Below, one piece after another: positions 43,101 to 55,100 of a DNA stretch of 64,000 bases. The stretch's first letter is position 1. Each line of letters opens with the position of its first letter. The DNA lies in contig CP136067.1 in assembly GCA_032622095.1 (NCBI GenBank), positions 134,979,990 through 135,043,989 of the forward strand, written 5' to 3'. Under the pieces are notes generated by a model. The model made no database searches. It saw only the letters and a list, made by a program, of their open reading frames with translations, and had not been told where the DNA came from. Source of the DNA: Siphonodentalium dalli. Lineage: Eukaryota; Mollusca; Scaphopoda; Gadilida; Siphonodentaliidae. Both the position numbers and the translations under genes were made by a program.

Positions 43101-46100
43101 ACCTTTGTGAACTGAATATTCGCTAATCACTATCAGTAGTTGATTGAAAGGGGTTATCCTAGATATTATGGGAATGGGTCGAGGGCTCCTATACAGTAAT
43201 GCTCTAATTAATCGACTTCTTAACCACAGCAGAATTATGGGTAACTTTTCAGGATTTAGTCGGAAATATGGCTTGTTGCCATTCATCGGAAAGCTCTCGC
43301 CGAGAGCTTTCCGATGAAAGGCAACAAGCCATATTTCCGACTAAATCCTGAAAAGTTACCCGTAATTCTGATGTGGTTAAGAAGTTGATTAATTAGAGCA
43401 TTACTGTACACTTGGATTACATGGTGCGATGAAGGGTTGAGTTGTAAATATTAAGTCCATCTGCTCATGAATAATTAACTTATACTCAAACGTCAGATTA
43501 AGGATGTATAGTTAGTTCCATTGCAATAGCTGTCCCCTTATAGCAAGACCACAAGTTCCATATTGTATTACCCAATATGTTGACAAACTGACAATTGGTT
43601 ATCTAAACATAATTAATTGAGTTCAGCATCTAGTGACCACGACCTTGTACTGGGTCATAACCAGGGTCTTCGCTGGACCGAAATTTACTTTTGCCAAATA
43701 ATTTGCCAGATGAAAATATTTTTTGCCAAATTCTTTTAGAATTTGCCAAATGCTATCCCTGATAGTTCCCTTTTCTGCAACCTTAAGTCTTGTGTTTCCA
43801 CACTCGTGGTTTGAACGACTTTTGATATCGATAGGAAAGCAGTTAGTTAATAGTTATACTAGCTTCTCTATTGTGGTTATCTACAACAATAAACCAATCA
43901 CCGAACAATAAAATGGTAGAAGGGTTGCTACATCAGAAGAGGATTAGCTATGTCAACACCACCACACTAAATACGGGTAATCCCTCCACCCATCCATACT
44001 ATACTAGCTATCAGATTAACTGCATCTTAACAGAGGTGTTAACTTTCCCTAAACCAAAACACCAAGTTTCATGAAATGAATCCTATTGATTGACCAATAT
44101 TTGTCAACTGTCTTGAGGAATTTCAAAGTGACTTCCAAAACTTTTGCCAAATGAAAATAATTTTTGCCAAATGTGAATTACTTTTGCCATTGGCAAATTT
44201 GGCAAGTGGCAGCACGATCCCTGGTCATAACCAAATCATAAATTGCTAATACAAAATACAAATGTATGCAGTCGGTGATCATTCACTGTCAGGTAGCAAA
44301 GCATGGAATTTCCAAATTTCATAATGCATAATATAATGTCTGTTCTCAAAGGAATATATCCAAAATTTACTAAGTTGGAAACTTGTTGCTACAATTTTTG
44401 TGATTGCGGGCGCTTTGTCATGTGTTATCTAGACGCAAATCCAGACACAAAAATCACGCTGATTTGAAAATACTGATGTCAATATCAAATTGAATCTTGA
44501 ATATTTGCAGGTCCCTAGCCTAAACAATAAATATTTAATGAATAAAAATGGTCTATCTCTTCCTATGACAAGTTTTATGCAGTTTCCTCAGGTTTCCTGG
44601 GTATAAAATAATAAATATGAATTAAAGACCCCTGTCCTGAAACGCTTCTATCAATTAATATCTATTTTATTTTGAATTTTATGGTATAATACAATCAAAT
44701 TGGGACATATTACTGCTCTATCTGAGATCACATGAACGAACGCTTCATGACAGTCTGTTCTAAAAATAGTAATGAAACAAGAAATGTCAATCGAAAGTGA
44801 CTATGCCCCCGTAATGAAGCAACTTGTGAGCGAATTTAGAGCATGACCTCCAATAATTTGTAATGTTGCATTCCACGAAGTAGTTTTGGATATACATGTA
44901 ATACCCATCCGACCTTCACCTTTGACAAACCACAATGCACACATGAGATATCGCAACACACTATCATCCTTAGGTTAACCATCATGCCTTGTTTCATTGA
45001 AATCTCGTGATGTACATGGAGTTATGGGGTGGACATGAAGGGTAGTGTCTGGTGACTTAATCAAGAGAACGACCTTGTCATGTGACCTTGACCATCAACA
45101 ATTGGAGAAAAATTTGTGCGCGACACATCGTCTCCTCATTAGGAACAACCATGCCAAGGTTCAACAAAATCCAATAAAGCATCGCAATGTTATCGAGCGG
45201 ACACGAAGGGTGCAAGAAAAAAAGACTGGTGTAAATGAAGTCTAAGTTTGAAAGCATCCTGTGACATTGACAATTTGCAAACCACAATCCATGCATATCG
45301 TGACACACCATCACGTTTTACACTCAACTGAAAGATCAAAAGAGCATATACAAGAGGCACTGACAGTGTTGAAACTGTATTAATTAGTCCCGGTCGGCTC
45401 GGGAATGTGGATTTCCTAACAAGAGTTCCGGTGAATCTAGTATTTATATGGTACGGTACCCACTTGTGGGAGGTCACACTGCATCCCTTCACCTTCTTGC
45501 ACTCAACATGATGTGACAAATTAATTTAGCATCCATTTCCAATAATGCTTTAATAAAACCAATGGAAGTTTCGTCTATACAATAGGAATGCAAGTGTGGG
45601 TTTGTTTGCGATGTCACATGACGTCATTAATGTGACGTCATTTGACAAATGTCATAAGAAATAGTGTCTACATGAGTGGTAATACGGCATATGGGGACCA
45701 TGTTCGATCTCATGTTTTATTTGACCAATTGGCATGGAAGTTGGTGAACCATCATCTACGACACAATGTAGGCTGTGATACAAATTTGGGCTACATTGGA
45801 CGCATTGTTGAAAAGTTATAAACGTACCAAAAGCGTGACCGAGTTATACACAATCACACAGATACACACACAGACAACAGGTTTTATATATAGAGGATCT
45901 ACAACGAGTCCCCAATTTATAGCGGATTTTATAAAATGAGTCCAGTAAACTAATTTACTGGATGAGATTTGTAAATTCCGCTATAAACTGGGACGAGATT
46001 CTATTTATTACATGATCAAAAACCTCGATAAAACATACTTAAATCAACAAATGGGACATGAAAATTAACATCGGCTTCTATAAGGCCTGCTATGAAGTTT

Positions 46101-49100
46101 CATGTAACAATGCATTGCTTTCCATGTAAAGAAATAGTCCCAGATAAATAAAGAATCTTTCACGCATTTAATTGCATATATTTAATGAAATAATTGTTAA
46201 AGAGTTTTGTTGGAAAAATATTGGAAGCCATAGAATTTTGAGACATAGAGTACGCAAAGTAAACAGACAACAAAACCGGAAGTCAAAAGTCACCTGGCAT
46301 TATTTCCTGTTATGAAACAAACGTTTAATATCACAATTTATAGAATGGGTTTATTGAATGGAATAAGGGTAGGATCGTGTAATAAATATATATTTTATAC
46401 CCTGGAAACAATATAAAACGTATTTCGGAAAAGATAATTGATCATTAAAAAATTAATCTCAATCAAATCTAATTTGATAAACCAAATTTTGAATAAATTT
46501 GAATCAATGAACTCTTTCTTACCTCTAACTGAACTCTTTCTTACCGCTAACCAAACTCTTTCTTACCGCTAACCAAACTCTTTCTTACCTCTAACTGAAC
46601 TCTTTCTTACCTCTAACCGAACTCTTTCTTTTTCTACTTTTATCTGATGCTCCATTTCTTCGTACAATTTTCTGACTTCCTCGTCGTGAGCTGAGAGTTT
46701 ACTGTAAGCAACACAAACAAAGTAACTTAAACTATGCAGTCTATCAATCTAATCATATTACTTGTTTACAAAATTTAACAAAAGTTACTACATATCAGAA
46801 CCTTGTATTAACCCTTTACCCACCAAACCGGCCAAATAAAGCTTCAACAGCCTAAAATATCTTCGGTCTGTCTCAATAGAACCATACAAATATGGATATC
46901 ATTGGAACCGGCTCCTTGACCACATTGTGATAGTTACAGTTATGCCCTGTGCCAATGCATTCTCTTATATATGTGAGTCGACCATAGGTCGCCTCGCATA
47001 TATAAGAGAATGCATTGGCCTAAAAAAAATCTTTTTTTAACACTTTTTACCATTTTTTCTTACATTCTTTAACAATTTTATAATTTTTAATGTGTTAAGC
47101 CAATGCATTCTCTTATATATGCGAGGCGACCTATGGTCGACTCGCATATATAAGAGAATGCATTGGCACAGGGCCCTTCTGTTGGGTAAAGGGTTAAAGG
47201 CACAGATTGCATTCGCGGTGGGTATTGCTGTTAAAATAGTACATCCGTTAAAACCACTGTAAACAGAAAGAATATTAAAATACAGTCAGATCTTGTTCTT
47301 ATACCAATCATAAATATTGCATAAATAGTATGTTATTGTCAAGTTTGTATCTTGTGTTATGTAAACAACAGCCAAATTCTGTTAAAGTACAGTATGTAAA
47401 GAGTATGCGATAAGCAAAACACTCAACACTGGGGAGACCCCACAAAGGGAACTTTGGTTAAAACTGCCACCAAGTTGTTTACAACATACCGGTATAACGC
47501 TCGTTAACCCTCGCCACACAAGATTTTGGTGCTGAATGGGTCACTGTGAATCACACTCCTAAAAAATTGTCAGTGTTGAATGTTTTGCTTATTGCTCACT
47601 CTTTACATGCTGTACATAAACAAATGCTTGACTCACACAAAGTGTGTTTTGTGGATAATATCGCATTCAATACTATCATTATACTGTAATACTAGCTGAA
47701 ACGGGCTCCCAATGGGTTTTCAGGAAAAAGAAGCAGACAACGTACAGATATTACAAAAACAGATGGAGTCCTATTTATTTATTGGAGTGAAATGATGAGA
47801 TAATAAGTTTGACCTATGGTTGTTTGTTGAACTTATTAACTGAACATGTCCTGAGAGATAATTACTCATCAATGAGTAGTTAGTATAAAACGGGTTAAAG
47901 TAAGAAATGATTTAAAACATTCAAGGCCCTTTAAAGGAGGAATTAATTGTAAGACTTTTAACCCTTTGAGTGCCAAGTCCGATTTTTGTATCAACCCATA
48001 TACCCTGTGCCAATGCATTCTCTTATATATGCGAGTCGACCATAGGTCGCTTTGAGGGATAGAGTATCTAACGACTGTTGTTGTGATGTATGCTGTATTA
48101 ACGTATGTATAGCTCTGACTACAATCAAGTTCGCTGCGCTAACGCGCTGTTGTGAGTACAATTAATTGGTATATGATTACATGTGTTCACAGTATAGAGT
48201 CACAGTCTTGCAAGCTAGGCCACACCTAAGCTAATCCACGACATCCTCCCAGCGGAGGCGACAAGAATAACATATTTACATAAAAAAATGTCCAAGTTAA
48301 TCCTTGAATATTTTGGAAATTTTAGTTGATGCATCTACTGCTGCTCTTCGCTTAGGTCTGTCCATTTTGTTTGGAGTGTCTTTTGTCACAGAAATATTCC
48401 TATTGTCATTCACGGGTCCGGCAGCTCTCACTTCCAGCGGATACAACTTCGCCACAGGACGATTTGTTACACCTCGTTTCGTACGTAACGTCGCTGAGCG
48501 AACATTCCCGTCTTGTCCGATGTGCAAATCAGTCACCAAACCAATTTTCCAACTTGAACGGGAGCATTCATCGTGGATTTGGACAAAGTCGCCCACGTGT
48601 ACATTGTCCGTTCGAAATCCAGGTTTGTGATAATGTTCCCTTAAGGATAGAAGGTACTCCGATTTCCAACGCATTCGAATAGCATCCAAAGTTTTGCCCA
48701 GTCGTTTCGCTTTGCGACTCAGTTCATTGCCATCGAGAATTGTAAAATCTACACCTGTGACCTCAAACGGTTGTCTACTGCTGTTAACACGATCCTCGGG
48801 TAAATGTGGAATCGGTGGTGGATTGTATGGTTTTCCAATTACTTTCTTGCACGGAACACATTGTCGTAATTCCCTTTTAACAATCTGTCTAATGCGTGGA
48901 ATCCAGAACTTTTGCCTGATCGCAGAAACAGTTTGGTTAACACCTGCATGTATATTTAGGTTGTTGAAATATCTGATAATCAAAACGGTCAAGTGGTGAG
49001 ATGTTGGTAATAAAATCGGGAATTTTGTATCGTATTTCATGTCAGAATTTCCTATTCGACCACGACTGCGAAGAATATTGCGTTCGTCCATGAATAATTG

Positions 49101-52100
49101 GAGCTGGGTGATCAGCGGCGTAGAACGTGTGGACGAACCATTATTCAGTATTTCAATGACGTCGGAGAACACTTCACGTTGACATTGGCGTACTGAATAA
49201 TGGTTCGTCCCAAACCAATCACGCTACATCACGGCACCGTATCTCTCGTATTTATTGAAAAATTCAGTTTCATAAACCCGGAAGGAAAGTGAATTTTTCC
49301 AAAGGCAGCCATTTTGTCCGGGTGCACGATGTGTACCCTCTATAGTTCATACCCAACACAATATAAAATGAAGAAGTAGTGTATACTACTGTATATACGC
49401 TCTAAATATTTATGGAGTTATATTTCTGTCCATATGTATGTTTTCAAATCGGCATTCGTGTTACTTCAGTCTTTGTGTATTTATTTAACTATATATTGTG
49501 TTGAATAAGAACTATAAATAGTACTCATGGCCGACCCCGACAAAATGGCTGCCTTTGGAAAAATTCACTTTCCTTCCGGGTTTATGAAACTTAATATTTC
49601 AATAAATACGAGAGATACGATGCCGTGATGTAGCGTGATTGGTTTGGGTGGGTCAGTAAACAATTCCGCTGCTAATGATGTATAATATATATATTCTACT
49701 AACCGTTGATTGTGTTTTTGAAGCCCAAGTCGGTGTAAAAATCGCACTTTTTGACCGAGTTTAGCGGACATCATGTCGAACGAGTGAAATTTTACAGTCG
49801 GTTTGCGTCAGACCTGTGCTCATAACCAGAGTTTTTCTTAACCAATTTTTACAGGGATACATCAAATTGAAGAGTAATAACATATCTTTCTAACTATATA
49901 TGAGGCATTTGTGTTACAAAAATTAAATTGGTGTATTTTAACCTGATTGTGGACATTGTAAAAATAATAAAAAATCAGGCCGGTATGGGGCGCCGTTCTT
50001 CTATTTATTACCTATTTAGTGATATCACTACTAGTAATTCATTTTATGATATCACTAATTCGATTATGTGATACATGTATCACTAATTCATTTTGTGATA
50101 TCACAAATTATTTTGTGATATCACTAAATATTTTAAGAGATCACAAATTCGAATTCTTGATATCATAAAATCGAATATGTGATATCACAAAATAGTAGCA
50201 TTTAGTGATATCACTAATTCTATTTTGGGATATCACATATTCATTTTGTGATATCATAAAATTGAATATGTGATATCACTATAATTCATTTTGTGATATC
50301 AATAAATAGGAAATGGCATAGCTTGCCGCGCCATTCTACTAGGTAATAAATAGAAGAACGGCGCCCCATAGATCCAGGTATTATAATATTATACAACAAG
50401 AGGTGGCATCAGAGATGCTGTGTTTCGGTTTCGGTGGCTTACCGCCGGTGGCTTCCAGGCTGGTTTTCGAATTCGTCCGAAATATTCTTGGCAAGTATGT
50501 CTATTCCAAATTTTAAACAAATTGGAGGACGTTTGTTGAAGTTATCGCACTAACGAGCTAAAAATTCACGAAAAATGACTAATTAAGGCCCATAACTCTA
50601 TCAAATTTTATTGGGCCAGGCTGGTTTTCGAACTCGTCCAGGATATTATTGGAAGACACTTATATACCAAATTTTAGTTGAATCGGATGACGTTTGTTGA
50701 AGTTATCGCGCTAACGAGCTCAAAATTCGTACAAAATGACTACTTAAGGACCATAACTCTATCAAATTTTATCGGACCGGGCCGGTTTTCTAACTCGTCC
50801 GAGGTATTCTTGGGAGACACCTATATATCAAAATTTCAATCAAATAGGATGATGTTTGTTAAATTATCGCGCTAACGAGCTGAAAATTTGTGAAAAAATG
50901 ACTAATTAAGGGCCATAACTCTATCAAATTTTATCGGACCTGGCCGGTTTTCGAACTCGTAAGAGATATTCTTGGGAGACACCTATATACCAAATTTCAA
51001 TCAAATCGGATAACGTTTGTTGAAGTTATCGCGCTAACGAGCTGAAAATTCGTGAAAAATGACTAATTAAGGGCCATAACTCTATCAAATTTTATCGGAC
51101 GAGGCCGGTTTTCGAACTCATCCGAGATATTCTTGGGAGACACCTATATACCAAATTACCAAATGTGCAGACGAACCCGATTTTTTGTCTGCAGCTTACG
51201 TGCATGGATATGTACTCACACACCAATTTTTTTTTTAATCCGTCAATAAACGGTTGAGTTATAAGCAAAACACGTCGCCCGCCCGCCCGCCCGTCCGCTG
51301 CCCGCCCACCGTCCCTCATCAAACTATAAGTCGAGATTTGGAAAAAAACTCGACTAATAAAAAGTACTTTTGCAATTAAACCTCAGAACAGGATAGAGTT
51401 ATGACAACTAGACACTACTTTCGCTCTGTGAATATTTGTGTGTAGGCAACATGTGGAGTGACACAGTAAATGAAATGACCCAATTACCATCTGTGATCTC
51501 AATGATGAGTGATTTATTTTCTTACAACCCAGACAGATAGATAGATATGGGAGATTCACATAAATAAAAGAATGCATTGGCACAGGGTTTTCATAAACAA
51601 ATTAGGTAGCTCCAGTCATGCAAGGGTTAAAGAAGGGAAAAACAATAATCAAATATGGCCCGTCCCTTTAAAGAAACAAAATTTTAAGACCTGAAACTGA
51701 GTCTTTCTTTTAAAGGAGTGAGAAATGACATTTCAACTGTGCCTGACCCCTTAATTAAAGTAAGGAGTGATTTTAACACATTCAAGGCTCTTTAAAGAAG
51801 GAGTTAATTGTAAGACTTTTAAACTCAATCTGCCCCTTAAAGAGGTAGTAATTAAATAACACAAAAACTTTTAAAGGGATTACAAGCAGACATTAATAAC
51901 AATAAACAGCTGATTACCTTAAGCTTCAGAACCGGATCCAGGTATTATAATATAATTTACACAATAAAAAGTACTATTGCACTTAAACCTCAGAACAGGA
52001 TACAGTTATGACAACTTATATACACTACTTTCGCCCTGTGAATATCTGTGTGTAGGCAACATGTGCAGTGACACAGTCAACGAAATTACCCCAGTGTGAC

Positions 52101-55100
52101 CCAATTACCATGTGAAACCTCAATGATGAGTGACTTATTTGCTTACAACCCAGGCAGATAGATAGATAGAGTTTACTCCCAACACTTCAGTCCATTTCTA
52201 TTTACTATTTAGGAGGTAATCATAATGCCTAATATAATGGAGGTCTGTATGTGTATTCGAATAATAAGTGCTCTGGGCTAAGTTAGCAATTACAGGGTTC
52301 GGTGGGTGTACCAGTGCATTATAAGTGTCTAGACTGTCACATGTTAGTTGACTCTAATCAGGCTTATATATATGAAACAATGTAATTTTTATAACACTGA
52401 GCATCAAAGAAAACATAATTGTTAATTTTGATCCTACCTTATAAACCCTTTACCCAACAAAACGGCCAAAACCGGCCAAATAATACTTCAACAGCCTAAA
52501 ATATCTTCGGTCTTCTCAATAGAACCATACAAATATGGATATCATTGGAACCGGCTCCTTGACCACATTGTGATAGTTACAGTTAGCCCTGTGCCAATGC
52601 ATTCTCTTATATATGCAAGTCGACCATAGGTCGCCTCGAATATATAAGAGAATGCATTGGCCTAAAAAAATCTTTTTTTAACACTTTTTACCATTTTTTC
52701 TTACATTCTTTAACAATTTTATAATTTTTAATGTGTTAAGCCAATGCATTCTCTTATATATGCGAGGCGACCTATGGTCGACTTGCATATATAAGAGAAT
52801 GCATTGGCACAGGGCCCTTCTGTTGGGTAAAGGGTTAAACCCCCTTACCGAAAGGATTTTAGCATGGCAATGAAATTTTAAAATAGTTTTTGCATAGGAT
52901 TGATTATACATGACAGCAATTAACCTTGAGGTTCAACTGTGCTGGTGCAGCATTAAAGAGCATGTGCCAGTGTATTCTCTTATATGGGAGTCTCCCTAGC
53001 CTCCCTATGGGAGACTTGTATATATAAGAGAAAGCACTGGCACAGGATCTTTAATGCTGCACCAGCGCAGCTCCCTTCATGAAAGGGATAACCCATTGGT
53101 GGGTGATAATACGTCATTTATAATGCATATTCATGGGTGAATATATTTGGCAAATGAACTGAACAATATTATAACATTGGCCTATTGTAAGAAATAAATC
53201 ATACAAACAACTAAATAAACAATGAATCTAAATAATAAAAATAATATCCATCTGCATGATATCTATGAAAAGTTCTAATTCAGGAGACGATTTTTGGAAG
53301 TTATTTACACAGTAACATATTACCCTAGAACTACCACAAACAATATAAAGGTTGTTCCACCCACCAACCATAAGGCAACATAAATGCCGTTCTACCCACC
53401 AAGTGCCAGGTCAATTTTTGTATCAACCCATATACCCTGTGCCAATGCATTCTCTTATATATGCGAGTCGACCATAGGTCGCCTCGCATATATAAGAGAA
53501 TGCATTGGTCTAACAAATTGTTTTTTTGTTTGTTTTTTTTTTAGGTTTAGGTTTAGGGCCGATGAGATCGGCCCCTGGCACTCAAAGGGTTAAAATACTT
53601 GGAACAATTTTCAAATCTGGATAAGAAAATGACTCTGAGAACCTCATTCTGCTTATTATTCCTCAACAGCTATGGGAGACCTAGGATCAGATTGAAGTTC
53701 CCCAGTTGAACTTGGTGATGTTCATCCATTAGTCACCTCAATTATGCCATTTAATTTCTGCAAATTTGGGGATCAAAAGGGAAAAAGTAACTACAAACAA
53801 TTTTAATTTGAGAATACTTCCCAGAGGATGAGGCCTAACCAAGAATGAGGTCCCCAGGGGGTGAAATTAGTGATGCTAGCCTGCTTTGAGGGGAAGCGAC
53901 ACTAAATTCACCCTCTGGGAACCTCATTCTGCAAATGACGAACACACTTTATCAAGGTTTGTTCCTAGGATACCTGGTGGATGGATGCGACAATATAAAT
54001 AAATCCATGAGAAACAAACATTGGACCTCCGAGGTGCTGGCATACCCCTGTGATGCCAAATTGAAATATGGGAAGTGTCGAACCTAATTTTAAAATAAAC
54101 AAATAAGGAAAACTCTAGAAGGGAAAATGAAAACAATGTCATTGCGCAGTATTTTGATAGCAGTCATAATGGCGAACATCCATACTAAATTTCATTTATC
54201 TGCAAGGATTACAAAAAAAAACAGATTTCCAGATAGACAAAGTTTTAACTCTAGAATGGAAAACGCTAACATCATCATTTGCCCCATCCTTTAAATTTCA
54301 TTCAGATTTGATAACCAATGACTGATATATATGCACAGACAGATGGTTAGACAGACAGACAAAGTAAATTGAGTATTCACCAATAAAAGGTCAGAAAAAA
54401 AATTCAGATATTAAAGTATGATACTTTTTTTTTTATATTTTATCATTTTTGGGGAAAATGGGATGCCACAAAACAAAAGTCAACACAAACCTCCTAATCG
54501 CAGGGGAAATCGTTCCCATGAAACTAAATATCATGCAGTGCCAAATTAAAAAAAAAATTGACCAAACAAGGTAGGAATAAAAGCTCAGACAAAGTTGCAT
54601 CAATGGACAGACACAGTTTATGACAGATGTATGGCTAGACAGACGGATGTCGGATGGACAAGCTGATTTTTATTAAACCCCAAAAACTCATTATGGGGGG
54701 GGGGGGGGTATAAGAATTTTTTTTTTTGAGCTGAGGAAAATACTACCTTTGGGTCCTCTTGACCCATTGCCTGATATGTGATCGGAATTTTTTTTTACAA
54801 CCCCCCCCCCCCCCCCCTTGGAAAACTCTTGGTATAACAAATGGTCTCTTCGAATTCTGCACATCACCTTATTTCGAAACCAATAACAGAGCTGATTAAA
54901 TACCTGATCCCCCCCCCAGAAAATATTTTGGGGAACAACCACCAGCAGCTAGATCACAAATGAACTTACCTGTTGAGGGCGGTTTTTAATTCAGATATGT
55001 TCCCTCGCGATTCATTCAGATCAGTTGAAACATCATGGAGGAATTCTTCGAAGCTTCCGACTAAATCCGGAGATCTCTGGTTGAGTCGTCTATAAATTTC

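Noticed and set aside
48304-48999. Several + strand ORFs opposite the BEL/Pao fragment
   Set aside because: Shadow frames of the minus-strand Pol sequence.
54691-54942. Minus-strand ORF with poly-glycine and poly-proline
   Set aside because: Produced by the C and G homopolymer runs at 54696-54817 and 54909-54917; not a gene.
55058-55071. 14-bp match between exon 1 and the TA-D palindrome arm ('ttccgactaaatcc')
   Set aside because: The exon peptide there is part of a family-like coiled-coil segment, the match is short, and no further similarity flanks it; likely chance.
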